From the NCBI RefSeq assembly GCF_011801125.1, contig NZ_CP046171.1, positions 124,001 through 188,000 of the forward strand: a stretch of DNA of 64,000 nt, given 5' to 3'. Below, piece after piece: positions 43,795 through 52,323 of the stretch (position 1 is the first letter of the stretch; each line of letters starts with the position of its first letter). Source of the stretch: Nocardia brasiliensis (lineage in GTDB: Bacteria; Actinomycetota; Actinomycetes; Mycobacteriales; Mycobacteriaceae). The notes under the pieces were generated by a model. It was not told the DNA's origin. It was given only the letters and a program-made list of their open reading frames with translations, and made no database searches. The position numbers and the translations under genes were made by a program.

Positions 43795-45330
43795 TCAGAG
43801 CTTGCGCGAGCGCAGCTCGTGCCCCTTCGAGGTCTTGCACCGCCCCGATTCCAGGTCCCACTGCCAACCGTGCAGGTTGCAGGTCAGCGTGTTGCCTTCC
43901 ACCACACCGAATTTGGAGAGATCCGCCTTCAGGTGCGGGCAGCGCCGCTGCACCTCCCAGCCGGCCAGTTCGGTGGACGCGGAATCGTCGTGCGCCTCGG
44001 CGAACCAGCCGTCGGCGTAGGCGATGCGCTCGTCGGTGAGGCATTTGAAGAAGGTGTAGAGGAATTCGTTGTAGCCGCCGATGCGCCACGCCTGGAAGCG
44101 GGTGGACAGGAAGATGGTGTTCACCCAGTCCGGTTCCTGGTCGCGCAGCACGGTGCGCACCAGGTCCGGCGCGATGCGGAAGCCGTAGCGGTACTTGCCT
44201 TCGCCCTCGATCGGCCCGCGCACCACCCGTTTCGGGAAGTCCAGCACCACTGTCTCGTCGCCGAGTACCAGCCCGACGGGGTAGCCGATGCCGTCGCAGA
44301 TCAGATCGCTCTGCGCCATGATCGGCTCGAACAGCGCGCGCAGCGGCTCCAGCAGCGGTCCGTCATTCGTTGCCCAGGAGGCTTTTTCGGCGGCCAGCAC
44401 CGGCGCGAGGCGCTGCGCCATCCGCTCGATGTACTCGGCCTTGTTGTCGTAGATCAGGCCCGGCTCGAACGGATGGGTGAGCTCGAGCTCGCGGCCGCGC
44501 ACGTCGGCGACCGAGCCTGGGATCATCAGGATCCCGCCCTCGTTGCCGTGGATGCGCATCTGCTCCAGGAACACCATCTGGTCCGGGAAGATGTTGCCTT
44601 CGTCGCCGCGATCGTCGTTCAGGTAGCGCAGCTCGTCGTCTAGGAACACCGGCGGGCCGGCCGACGGCACCACCCAGGTCGCGCCGACCTGCTCGATGTA
44701 ACTGCGGCAGCGGTCCATGCCGCGCTGGCGCTTCTGCTTGCCGAAGTTCGCCTTGGTGCGGTTCGGGATGTCGTAGACCATCGGGTACCAGATCGCGCCC
44801 GAGTACTGCAGCAGATGGATGTCGATGTGGCCGAACGCGTCGTGCAGCACGTCCATGTCCACCGGGCGGGCGTCGTTCATGTTGAAGCAGGTGGTCTCGC
44901 CGTCGGAGACGACCAGCCCGGAGTCGCCGATCGGGCCGTCGGCGGGGGCGCGCAGCGCGATGATCATGATGTCGAGGTCGCCGCCAGGACCGGTGACGGT
45001 GTGCTTGACCGAGTCCTCGGTCTCGAAGAACTTGGTGAAGCCCAGCTTCTCCAGCTCCCGCTTCAGATCCGGCACCGGGTAGTCCGGCAGCAGCACGGTC
45101 GCGTCCTTGTTGACGTGCTCGGCCAGGTTCTTCGCGTCGAAGTGGTCGCGGTGCAGGTGCGAGACGTAGAGGAAGTCGCAGTTGCCCAGCTCGTCCCAGT
45201 CCAGCTGGGTGTTGTCGGGAAAGGGGAACCACGAGCCGAAGTAGGCCGGATTGACCCACGGATCGCAAAGGATCGACCCGGCCGCGGTGCGGATGTGGAA
45301 TCCGGCGTGTCCGACGCTGGTGATCTGCAC
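43795..45330 (-). CDS. MBL-fold protein with C-terminal Rieske domain
   Basis: A 511-residue protein. The N-terminal metallo-beta-lactamase domain has HLHRDHFD (about residue 58), VGHAGFHI and DPWVNP. The C-terminal Rieske ferredoxin domain (from about residue 440) has the [2Fe-2S] ligands in CPHL and CNLHGWQWD. This combination matches Rv3818. It resembles CMP-Neu5Ac hydroxylase-like oxidoreductases, but the reaction is unknown. AGGAGG stands 8 bases before GTG 45330. Confidence 0.88.
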   Translation of the reverse strand: MQITSVGHAGFHIRTAAGSILCDPWVNPAYFGSWFPFPDNTQLDWDELGNCDFLYVSHLHRDHFDAKNLAEHVNKDATVLLPDYPVPDLKRELEKLGFTKFFETEDSVKHTVTGPGGDLDIMIIALRAPADGPIGDSGLVVSDGETTCFNMNDARPVDMDVLHDAFGHIDIHLLQYSGAIWYPMVYDIPNRTKANFGKQKRQRGMDRCRSYIEQVGATWVVPSAGPPVFLDDELRYLNDDRGDEGNIFPDQMVFLEQMRIHGNEGGILMIPGSVADVRGRELELTHPFEPGLIYDNKAEYIERMAQRLAPVLAAEKASWATNDGPLLEPLRALFEPIMAQSDLICDGIGYPVGLVLGDETVVLDFPKRVVRGPIEGEGKYRYGFRIAPDLVRTVLRDQEPDWVNTIFLSTRFQAWRIGGYNEFLYTFFKCLTDERIAYADGWFAEAHDDSASTELAGWEVQRRCPHLKADLSKFGVVEGNTLTCNLHGWQWDLESGRCKTSKGHELRSRKL

Positions 45331-45398
45331 GAGCTGCTCCTCCTGAAGCGTTGCCAGCCATCCAGGGTAATGGCTGCGCCGAGCGGCCCGTCCGGCGG

Positions 45399-45442
45399 CG
45401 TACCGGCGTGGTCACGCCGCATCGGGTGACCACGCCGGTACG
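45399..45442. terminator. Long perfect hairpin, probable I-shaped terminator
   Basis: CGTACCGGCGTGGTCAC and GTGACCACGCCGGTACG form a 17-base perfect stem with a 10-base loop, 5 bases past the lipoprotein stop. There is no T-run. Confidence 0.65.
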
Positions 45443-45446
45443 CGCG

Positions 45447-46280
45447 CTAGGACGTCACGTCGCCGATGCAATAGCCCTGCGCCCCCGCGAGCACCGTGAA
45501 GGTGCGTGTCTGGGTCACACCGGACGAATTCGTCACCGGCGCTTCGACGGTGAGGTAGTTCCCGCGCAGCGGCTCGGAGCTGATCTCCTGGTCCGCGAAC
45601 TCGGTCACGCCGGTGAGCTTGCCCGGGTTGTTCGCCAGCGGCGCGGCGACCGGCTTGCCGGTGCCCCGGGGATCCCAGGCCGCGGGTGTGGCCTTGCACA
45701 CCAGGGGATAGGTGCCTTCCTTGTCGGCCGGGTCCAACGGCTTGCCGACGAATCGGGCCAGGTAGCGGCGCACGGTGTGCCTGGCATCGGCGTCGTTGTA
45801 CTCGATCTCCGCGCCGCCGCTCGACACCCGGGGACAGGCGTAGCCGGTCTCCAGCGCCGCGCGCTCGACGGTGACCGTGGTGCCGCGATTACGCCAGGTG
45901 ATGCCGTTCGGGGTGGCCGTGCCCGGCTGCGCGAGCGCGGCGAGCACGGCCTGCTCGTTGCCGTACATCTCGGCGACGTTGCGTGGCGCGACCGTCCAGC
46001 ACTTGGCCTTCAGCTGCTCGACGGTGCTCGTCGGTAGATCCTCGGCCCAGCGCCGCACGGCCTGCGGTAGTTCCCGCACGGTGCCCGAAGTCGGCACGAG
46101 CATCGCGGGCGTGGTCGACGGCGGCACGCTCGGCGTCGCGGCGGCAGGCGTTGTGGTGGCCGCGGCGACCGCGCTCGGTACGTCGTCCTGGGGAATGCCG
46201 ACCGTGGAGTCGCAGCCCACCAGGGCGAAAGCGCTGGTCACGGCCAAAACGCCGAGCACGGCACGGCGCACGCCCGCCAC
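45447..46280 (-). CDS. Hypothetical lipoprotein
   Basis: A 277-residue exported protein with a lipobox (FALVGCDS) after a basic-hydrophobic signal, then a Thr/Pro/Ala-rich linker of about 50 residues and a soluble domain with several Cys (KAKCWTVA, GYACPRV, YPLVCKA, GYCIGD) that may form disulfides. I recognise no family. GTG 46280 has GGGGGA about 10 bases upstream; the frame is open to 46343, so the start is uncertain. It is divergent from the acyltransferases. Confidence 0.7.
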   Translation of the reverse strand: MAGVRRAVLGVLAVTSAFALVGCDSTVGIPQDDVPSAVAAATTTPAAATPSVPPSTTPAMLVPTSGTVRELPQAVRRWAEDLPTSTVEQLKAKCWTVAPRNVAEMYGNEQAVLAALAQPGTATPNGITWRNRGTTVTVERAALETGYACPRVSSGGAEIEYNDADARHTVRRYLARFVGKPLDPADKEGTYPLVCKATPAAWDPRGTGKPVAAPLANNPGKLTGVTEFADQEISSEPLRGNYLTVEAPVTNSSGVTQTRTFTVLAGAQGYCIGDVTS

Positions 46281-46464
46281 CCGATGTCCATCCCCCGCTG
46301 ATTTCTGTTCGCGTCCACACGGTTTCGGTTGGGCGCAGTGCACTTCGACGATCCTCTTCTCTGCCTCCGGCGGCGGGCCGATCAGTCTGTCCCTTGCCGG
46401 GCGCGACGCACATGACGAAGGCGCACTGCCGGATGGGACAGTCTGCGACTACGCTAGCGGAATT

Positions 46465-47211
46465 GTGGAACCCGTCTACCGCACGATCATCGGCCTGGCC
46501 CGAACCGTCTTCTTCGTCGAGGGGCTGAAGTTCACCGTCAAAGGCGATGAACATATCCCCGCGCAGGGTGGTGCCGTGCTCGCGGTCAACCACACCGGCT
46601 ATATGGACTTCACCTACGCGGGGCTGCCGGTGCGCACGCCCAAGCGCTATATCCGGTTCATGGCCAAGAAAGAGGTCTTCGACGACAAGATCTCCGGCCC
46701 GATCATGCGTGCGCTCAAGCACATTCCGGTGGACCGGAGCGCGGGGGCCGACTCCTACAAGGCCGCCGTGGCGTATCTGCGCCGCGGTGAGTTGGTCGGC
46801 GTCTATCCCGAGGCCACGATCAGCCGCAGCTTCGAGATCAAGGAGTTCAAGTCCGGGGCCGCGCGCATGGCGCTCGAGGCGGACGTGCCGATCATCCCGA
46901 TCGTCATCTGGGGCGCGCAGCGGGTATGGACCAAGGGCTTCCCGAAGCGTCTGGGTCGCACCAACACACCCATCTCGATCGCGGTCGGCGCGCCCATCGC
47001 GCCGTTCGAGCCCGCGTCGGAGCTGACCGCCACGCTGCGCGCGACCATGCAGGAAATGCTGCTCGACCTGCAACAGGACTACGTGCACGAGCCGGGCGCC
47101 TACTGGGTGCCCGCTCGCCTCGGCGGTAGCGCTCCTACCCTGGAGGAGGCCGACGCGCTCGACGCCGCCGAGGCCGCGGAGAAGGCCGCACGCAAGAAGT
47201 CGGCCACGTAG
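46465..47211 (+). CDS. 1-acyl-glycerol-3-phosphate acyltransferase family
   Basis: A 248-residue PlsC-type acyltransferase. The catalytic HX4D is NHTGYMDF, the substrate-binding motif is YPEATIS, and a Pro motif lies in VPIIPIVIWGAQRVW. It transfers an acyl group to lysophosphatidic acid or a related lipid at the membrane. It corresponds to the Rv3814c-Rv3816c group. The next gene, 16 bases on, is a paralogue. GTG 46465 is the first start before the conserved region; the large open frame upstream is antisense shadow. Confidence 0.88.
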   Translation: MEPVYRTIIGLARTVFFVEGLKFTVKGDEHIPAQGGAVLAVNHTGYMDFTYAGLPVRTPKRYIRFMAKKEVFDDKISGPIMRALKHIPVDRSAGADSYKAAVAYLRRGELVGVYPEATISRSFEIKEFKSGAARMALEADVPIIPIVIWGAQRVWTKGFPKRLGRTNTPISIAVGAPIAPFEPASELTATLRATMQEMLLDLQQDYVHEPGAYWVPARLGGSAPTLEEADALDAAEAAEKAARKKSAT

Positions 47212-47227
47212 GCAGCGGAGAGTTCGG

Positions 47228-47971
47228 ATGGCGCGGGAACCGGTTTACGACGTACTCACCGGCCTGGTCCGCACCATATTCCTGGTGCAGGGCCTGCGGA
47301 TCGATATCGCCGGGCAGGAGCACATCCCGCGCACCGGCGGCGCCGTGCTGGCCGTGAACCACACCGCGTACCTGGATTTCATGGAGGTCGGGCTGGTCGG
47401 GCGCAAGTCCGGCCGCAACGTCCGCTACATGATGAAGGCCGAGCTCGAGCACGGCATCGTCGGTTTCTTGATGAAGCACTGCAAGGCGATCGGGGTGGAT
47501 CGCAGCGCGGGCGCCGAGTCCTACGGCCGTGCGGTGCGGGCGCTGCGCGACGGCGAGCTGGTCGTGGTCTATCCCGAGGCCACCATCAGCCGCAGTTTCG
47601 AGCTGAAGGAGTTCAAGTCCGGGGCCGCGCGCATGGCGCTCGAGGCGGACGTGCCGATCATCCCGCTGGTGATCTGGGGCGCGCATCGGGTGTGGACCAA
47701 GGACATCCCGAAACGGCTGGGCCGCCACAACTTTCCGATCAACATCCGGATCGGCGCACCCATCCCCGCCACCGAGCCCGCCGAAACCCTCACCGCCACA
47801 CTGCGTACCGAGATGGGTGAGCTGCTCACCCAGGCTCAGCGTGACTATGCGATGGAGCCCGGCGCCCGCTGGGTACCCGCCCGGCTCGGCGGCACCGCGC
47901 CGACCCCCGACCGAGCCGCCGTCCTGGAAGAGGAAGAAATGGCTCGTCGGCGCGCCGCGCGTGAGCACTGA
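47228..47971 (+). CDS. 1-acyl-glycerol-3-phosphate acyltransferase family
   Basis: A 247-residue paralogue of the preceding enzyme, with NHTAYLDF as HX4D, YPEATIS and VPIIPLVIWGAHRVW. A 60-base segment (47606-47665) is identical to 46840-46899 in the neighbour, while flanking parts diverge more. GGAG lies just upstream of ATG 47228. Tandem position suggests related steps in the same lipid pathway or different acyl specificities. Confidence 0.88.
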   Translation: MAREPVYDVLTGLVRTIFLVQGLRIDIAGQEHIPRTGGAVLAVNHTAYLDFMEVGLVGRKSGRNVRYMMKAELEHGIVGFLMKHCKAIGVDRSAGAESYGRAVRALRDGELVVVYPEATISRSFELKEFKSGAARMALEADVPIIPLVIWGAHRVWTKDIPKRLGRHNFPINIRIGAPIPATEPAETLTATLRTEMGELLTQAQRDYAMEPGARWVPARLGGTAPTPDRAAVLEEEEMARRRAAREH

Positions 47972-47999
47972 CCCTCGAATCACGCAGCCGTGAAACGCC

Positions 48000-48035
48000 G
48001 GACGGGGGCGGCACCTTTCGGTACCGCCCCCGTCC
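48000..48035. terminator. Bidirectional hairpin terminator
   Basis: GGACGGGGGCGG and CCGCCCCCGTCC with inner ACC/GGT pairs form a strong stem with a TTTC loop, between the convergent acyltransferase and copper ATPase genes. Confidence 0.7.
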
Positions 48036-48048
48036 TGGTTCCGGTAGA

Positions 48049-50289
48049 TCACGCGGCGGTGGAACGGAAGCCACGTAGCCGCAGGCTGTTGCTGACGACG
48101 AAGACCGACGAGAACGCCATCGCCGCACCGGCCAGCATCGGGTTCAGCAGCCCGGCCATGGCCAGCGGGATCGCGGCCACGTTGTAGGCGAAGGCCCAGA
48201 ACAGGTTGCCCTTGATGGTGCCGAGTGTCCTGCGGGACAACCGGATCGCGTCGGCGGCGGCACGCAGGTCACCCCGGACCAGGGTGAGGTCGCTCGCCTC
48301 GATGGCGACGTCGGTGCCGGTGCCCATGGCCAGGCCGAGGTCGGCCTGTGCCAGCGCCGCGGCATCGTTGACGCCGTCGCCGACCATCGCGACGACCTTG
48401 CCCTCGGCTTGCAGCCGCTTGACGGTGTCGACCTTGTCCTGCGGCAGCACCTCCGCGATCACCTCGTCGATGCCGACCTGTGCCGCGATGGCCGCCGCGG
48501 CCGCCGTGTTGTCGCCGGTCAGCATGATCGGCGTCAAACCGAGCGCACGCAGCTGCGAAATCGCCTCGGCCGAGGTCGGTTTCACGGCGTCGGCGACGAC
48601 GAGCACGCCGCGCGCCTTACCGTCCCAGCCCACCGCGACCGCGGTCTTGCCCTCGGCCTCGGCAGCGCGCATGGCCTGTTCGAGGTCGGCATCCAACCGC
48701 TGGGACCAGTCCGCGAGCAGCCGGGTCCGCCCGACGAGCACCGCGTGCCCGTCGACCACGCCCTGCACGCCTAGGCCCTCGACGTTCTCGAAGCCCTCGA
48801 CCGCGGCGAGCGCACCACGTTCTTTGGCGCCCTTCGCAATCGCCTGTGCGATCGGGTGTTCGGACGAATCCTCCAGCGCCCCGGCCAGAGCCAGCACCTC
48901 GTCGCTGTCCTCGCCCGCCGCGGCGACCACGTCGAGCAGGGTCATCCGGCCGGTGGTGACGGTGCCGGTCTTGTCCAGCACGATGGTGTCCACCCGCTTG
49001 GTTGATTCCAGCACCTCGGGGCCCTTGATCAGGATGCCGAGCTGCGCGCCGCGACCGGTGCCCACGAGCAGTGCGGTCGGCGTGGCCAGCCCGAGCGCGC
49101 ACGGGCAGGCGATGATCAGCACCGCGACCGCCGCGGTGAAGGCCGCCGCCACGGAACCGCCGGTGCCGAGCCAGAATCCGAGCGTCGCCACCGCCAGGGC
49201 CAGCACGATCGGCACGAAGATCCCGGAGATCCGATCGGCCAGCCGTTGCGCCTGCGCCTTGCCGGTCTGCGCGTCCTCGACCAGCTTCGCCATCTGGGCC
49301 AGCTGGGTGTCCGAGCCGATCCGGGTGGCGCGCACCACGATTCGGCCGCCGACATTCACCGTCGCGCCGACCACGGTGTCCTCGGGGCCCACCTCGACCG
49401 GCACCGATTCGCCGGTCAGCATCGCGGCGTCGACCGCGGACGAACCCTCGACCACCACGCCGTCGGTGGCGATCTTCTCGCCGGGCCGGACCACGAACCG
49501 ATCGCCGACGACCAACTGCTCCACCGGAATCCGCTGCTCCGTCGCGCCCCGGAGCACCGAGACCTCCTTGGCGCCGAGTTCCAGCAGCGCGCGCAACGCG
49601 GCACCGGCCTGTCTCTTGGAACGGGCCTCGAAGTAGCGCCCGGCCAGGATGAAGGTGGTGACGCCCGCCGCGGCCTCCAGGTAGATGCTGCCCGAACCGT
49701 CCATCCGGGAGATGGTGAACTCGAACGGGTGCTTCATGCCCGCGGTCCCGGCCGTGCCCCAGAACAGCGCGTACAGCGACCAGCCGAGGGCGGCGAGGGT
49801 GCCCATGGACACCAGCGTGTCCATGGTCGCCGTGCCGTGGCGCAGGTTGGCCAACGCCGCCCGGTGGAACGGCAGCGCGCCCCACACCACGACCGGCGCG
49901 GCCAGCGTGAGCGAGAGCCACTGCCAATTGGTGAACTGCAGCGCGGGAACCATCGCCATCGCGATCACCGGCACCGTGAGCGCCAGCGAGACCAGCAGTC
50001 TGGTGCGCAGTGCGCTGGTCGGATCAGCTTCCGCGGCAGCGGGTTCCGGCTCGGTGGCGGGCAGGGACGCGCGGTAGCCCGCCTGCTCGACGGTGGCGAT
50101 CAGGTCGGCGGGCGAGACGTCACCGGTGACGTCGACCCGCGCCTTCTCGGTCGCGTAGTTCACCGTCGCCGTGACACCGTCGAGCTTGTTCAGCTTCTTC
50201 TCGATGCGGTTGGCGCAGGACGCGCAGGTCATGCCGCCGATCACGAGTTCGACCTGCCCGGTGCCCGGCGGTTGCGTCGCGGTGGTCAT
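48049..50289 (-). CDS. copA: Copper-translocating P-type ATPase
   Basis: A 746-residue P1B ATPase. The N-terminal HMA domain has GMTCASC (Cys22, Cys25). Membrane helix 6 carries [13 protein letters not shown], the Cu(I) site; DKTGT (about residue 438) holds the phosphorylated Asp; TGDN and [10 protein letters not shown] complete the hinge; the HP motif is in SSEHPIAQA. The CPC and MTCASC pattern indicates Cu(I) export. GGAG lies 7 bases before ATG 50289. It is third in a unit starting at the CsoR-type promoter. Confidence 0.94.
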   Translation of the reverse strand: MTTATQPPGTGQVELVIGGMTCASCANRIEKKLNKLDGVTATVNYATEKARVDVTGDVSPADLIATVEQAGYRASLPATEPEPAAAEADPTSALRTRLLVSLALTVPVIAMAMVPALQFTNWQWLSLTLAAPVVVWGALPFHRAALANLRHGTATMDTLVSMGTLAALGWSLYALFWGTAGTAGMKHPFEFTISRMDGSGSIYLEAAAGVTTFILAGRYFEARSKRQAGAALRALLELGAKEVSVLRGATEQRIPVEQLVVGDRFVVRPGEKIATDGVVVEGSSAVDAAMLTGESVPVEVGPEDTVVGATVNVGGRIVVRATRIGSDTQLAQMAKLVEDAQTGKAQAQRLADRISGIFVPIVLALAVATLGFWLGTGGSVAAAFTAAVAVLIIACPCALGLATPTALLVGTGRGAQLGILIKGPEVLESTKRVDTIVLDKTGTVTTGRMTLLDVVAAAGEDSDEVLALAGALEDSSEHPIAQAIAKGAKERGALAAVEGFENVEGLGVQGVVDGHAVLVGRTRLLADWSQRLDADLEQAMRAAEAEGKTAVAVGWDGKARGVLVVADAVKPTSAEAISQLRALGLTPIMLTGDNTAAAAAIAAQVGIDEVIAEVLPQDKVDTVKRLQAEGKVVAMVGDGVNDAAALAQADLGLAMGTGTDVAIEASDLTLVRGDLRAAADAIRLSRRTLGTIKGNLFWAFAYNVAAIPLAMAGLLNPMLAGAAMAFSSVFVVSNSLRLRGFRSTAA

Positions 50290-50330
50290 TGTGTGCTCCA
50301 TTCTCTGCGGCACAGTGGTGGATCGGCAGG

Positions 50331-51266
50331 TCAGTGGCCGTGGCCGGCGGTCTCGTGCGCGCCGTGGCCGTTGGTCGCGGCGGTTTCGTGCCCGTTGGTG
50401 GCTGTGCCCGGGGCGACGGTCAGCGTGAATTCCGCGGTGCGGACCACGCCGTTGTGCTGGAAGTCCAGGAACAACCGGTAGTCGCCTGCGGTCGGTGCGG
50501 TCACGTAGAACGTGATACCCGGTCCGGCCGGGGTGACGCCGTCGCCGGGTGCGCCCTCCGGGTGCACGTGCAGATAGCCGAGGTCGGTGCTGCGCAGCGC
50601 GACCAGGTGACCGTAGGCGCCGAGGTAGGGCTGCAGGTCGGTGACGGGCTTGCCGTCCTTGCCGACGGTCAGCGTGACCTTCGACGCCTGGCCGGGCACG
50701 ACCGTGCCGTCGAGCGTCGCGGTGTAACCGTCGACCGTGCTGGTCGGCGCGGGCGCGGGCAGCGGCCGCGGGTCGTAGTCGCCCGCGACGCGCAGATCGG
50801 TGCCGAGGGTCAGGTTCGCGCCGCCCTCCGGCGTGAAATCGGCGAAGACCCGGTAGTCGCCGGCGCGGGTCAGGTTCAGCGGGACGCTCCAGGTGCCGTC
50901 GCCGCCGAGCACCGGGTGCACGTGCTGGAAGCCGGCCATGTCGCGGCGGACCACGATCAGGTGCAGATCCTTGTCGTGTGCGCGGGTGTAGCGGGTGAGC
51001 GGCGTGCCGTCCTGGTTCAGAATGCGGAACCGCAGCGGGACCTCCCGTGCCGCGGTGGTGATCGCGGTGTCGAGCCGTAGCGTGTAGCCGTTCTCGGTGT
51101 TCATCATTCCTCCAGGTGCTTGGTCGGCGGGGGCAGCGGGCCCGGCCTCGTGCGTCGAATCGGTGGTGGCCGCGTCGGGGCCGAACGCCGCGCCGGTCGC
51201 CAGAGCGATACCGAAGACGGCGGCCAGGCCGAGGGCGAAGCCGGCGAACTTGGTGGACGTGTTCAT
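50331..51266 (-). CDS. Secreted His-rich copper-operon protein
   Basis: A 311-residue protein with a signal or anchor segment ([21 protein letters not shown]), then two related beta-sandwich-like halves, each with a HVHP motif: [13 protein letters not shown] and [14 protein letters not shown]. Both halves also have HLIVVRRDM / HLVALRSTD. The C-terminus is a His-rich tail ([13 protein letters not shown]). No Cys is present. It lies between the CsoR-type promoter and copA, so extracellular copper binding is likely (inference). Confidence 0.78.
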   Translation of the reverse strand: MNTSTKFAGFALGLAAVFGIALATGAAFGPDAATTDSTHEAGPAAPADQAPGGMMNTENGYTLRLDTAITTAAREVPLRFRILNQDGTPLTRYTRAHDKDLHLIVVRRDMAGFQHVHPVLGGDGTWSVPLNLTRAGDYRVFADFTPEGGANLTLGTDLRVAGDYDPRPLPAPAPTSTVDGYTATLDGTVVPGQASKVTLTVGKDGKPVTDLQPYLGAYGHLVALRSTDLGYLHVHPEGAPGDGVTPAGPGITFYVTAPTAGDYRLFLDFQHNGVVRTAEFTLTVAPGTATNGHETAATNGHGAHETAGHGH

Positions 51267-51293
51267 TCGGATGCTCCGTTTCCGGTGTCCAGG

Positions 51294-51359
51294 TCAGTCG
51301 GCGCAGGGGCGGCGCTCGCGGCTCGGGCCGGGAGCGGTCACGGTGGTCGCGGTGCTCAT
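51294..51359 (-). CDS. 21-codon leader ORF of copper operon
   Basis: A short ORF, starting [11 protein letters not shown] and ending SRERRPCAD, with AGGAGG 6 bases before ATG 51359, the best ribosome site in this region. It begins about 45 bases after the predicted transcription start and ends 27 bases before the next gene. One Cys near the end is a possible metal ligand or stalling signal. It may be a leader peptide or simply aid translation. No family is recognised. Confidence 0.5.
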   Translation of the reverse strand: MSTATTVTAPGPSRERRPCAD

Positions 51360-51405
51360 CGGTTTCCTCCTGCGCTGTCGGCTCTCGCCGCTCTCTTCGA
51401 TGGTT

Positions 51406-51433
51406 ACCATACCCCCCTAGGGTACTAAGTCAA
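51406..51433 (-). promoter_or_regulatory. CsoR-type operator inside a sigma-70-like promoter
   Basis: On the minus strand TTGACT (-35, 51433-51428) and TATGGT (-10, 51411-51406) are separated by 16 bases. TACCCTAGGGGGGTA (51424-51410), a near-palindrome of the CsoR type, fills the spacer. Apo-CsoR binding here would block transcription until Cu(I) is bound. No csoR gene is seen in the window. Confidence 0.75.
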
Positions 51434-51447
51434 GTCCCGCGCACGAC

Positions 51448-51483
51448 AAAAGACCGCCGCGCGGCACTGCGTGGCGGTCTTTT
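51448..51483. terminator. Bidirectional intrinsic terminator
   Basis: AAAAGACCGCC and GGCGGTCTTTT form an 11-base perfect stem with A and T runs at both ends, so it can act on either strand. Confidence 0.8.
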
Positions 51484-51488
51484 CGATC

Positions 51489-51543
51489 GAGGGGGAACTG
51501 GTGGCGTGGCCTACTCGGGCGATGCCGCCACCAGTTCCCCCTC
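51489..51543. repeat. Perfect hairpin with conserved 19-base loop, copy 1
   Basis: Arms GAGGGGGAACTGGTGGCG (51489-51506) and its exact complement (51526-51543) enclose TGGCCTACTCGGGCGATGC. It starts 4 bases past the sterol desaturase stop. It lacks a T-run, and the real terminator follows. A second element with the same loop length and core lies at 53997. Confidence 0.8.
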
Positions 51544-51547
51544 GGCG

Positions 51548-52300
51548 CTACCTGGCGTGGAGGTTGCGGGCCGTCGGGGAGGTCTCGGTGGTCGCGGGGT
51601 CGGGGTGGGTGCCGAAGAGGCGATCCGCGGTGCCGGAGGTGGTAACCGTGAACCAGTAGTGCTCGTTCTTGTAGTGGTGGTGCCGATGATTGCGCCAAAC
51701 CGCCCGATACAGTGCGCCTTTCGGCTTGTAGTCGGTGTGGATCAGGTAGTGGGTCCACTCGTAGCCCAGGCCGAGCACCGTGATGGTCAGCAGGAAGGTC
51801 AGCCCGAGCCCGAGGCGCGGAAAAGCGAACAGCGCCAGCGCGATCAGGACCACCACCAGCACCGAGAGGGTCTTGGTCGGGATGAAGATCAGCGGGATGT
51901 CGCGCGGATCCACATGATGTTCCCGGTGTTTGCGCGCCAGCTCGCTGTCGATCGCGATCGGGCCGAGCCGGCGCGGCCGCCAATGCAAGACGGTGACGTG
52001 CACGACCCACTCGAAAGCGGGGAACACCGCCAGCATCACCACGGGCACCATGGCGTCGCTCACCTGCCAGTCACCGACCAGAATGCGGCCGATCAGCGCC
52101 GCGACCAGCGTGCTCCCGATCAGCCACGGCGAGGGATGGCGGAGGAACTCGCGCCACGCCGCGGCGAGCGTGAGGCCCCGGCGCAACGCTCGTTCGTCCC
52201 TGCGCACGCGGGCGCGCGGGCTCGTCTCGACCGGATCGCGCTCGGTCGCCGAATCCTGGTCGACGGCGCAATCCGGATGGGGCGGCGTGGGTTTCGTCAT
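51548..52300 (-). CDS. Sterol desaturase/fatty acid hydroxylase family protein
   Basis: A 250-residue membrane di-iron enzyme candidate. The His clusters are HVTVLHWRPRR, KHREHHVD, EWTHYLIHTDY and NHRHHHYKNEHYWFTV, matching the HxxxH/HxxHH pattern that binds two irons. Four hydrophobic segments surround them. The likely substrate is a lipid or sterol-like molecule, oxidised with O2. Upstream lies a FadR-type regulator gene 23 bases away on the same strand, so the pair may be co-regulated. Confidence 0.85.
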   Translation of the reverse strand: MTKPTPPHPDCAVDQDSATERDPVETSPRARVRRDERALRRGLTLAAAWREFLRHPSPWLIGSTLVAALIGRILVGDWQVSDAMVPVVMLAVFPAFEWVVHVTVLHWRPRRLGPIAIDSELARKHREHHVDPRDIPLIFIPTKTLSVLVVVLIALALFAFPRLGLGLTFLLTITVLGLGYEWTHYLIHTDYKPKGALYRAVWRNHRHHHYKNEHYWFTVTTSGTADRLFGTHPDPATTETSPTARNLHAR

Positions 52301-52323
52301 GGTTCTTCCTCGATGAAGCGTGA

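Noticed and set aside
46355..46464. Upstream extension of the first acyltransferase to 45871
   Set aside because: The extension overlaps the lipoprotein gene antisense; PlsC-type proteins start close to GTG 46465.
51489..51543. Hairpin as a CRISPR-like or attachment site
   Set aside because: No direct-repeat spacing, integrase gene or target duplication is nearby. A structural element fits better.
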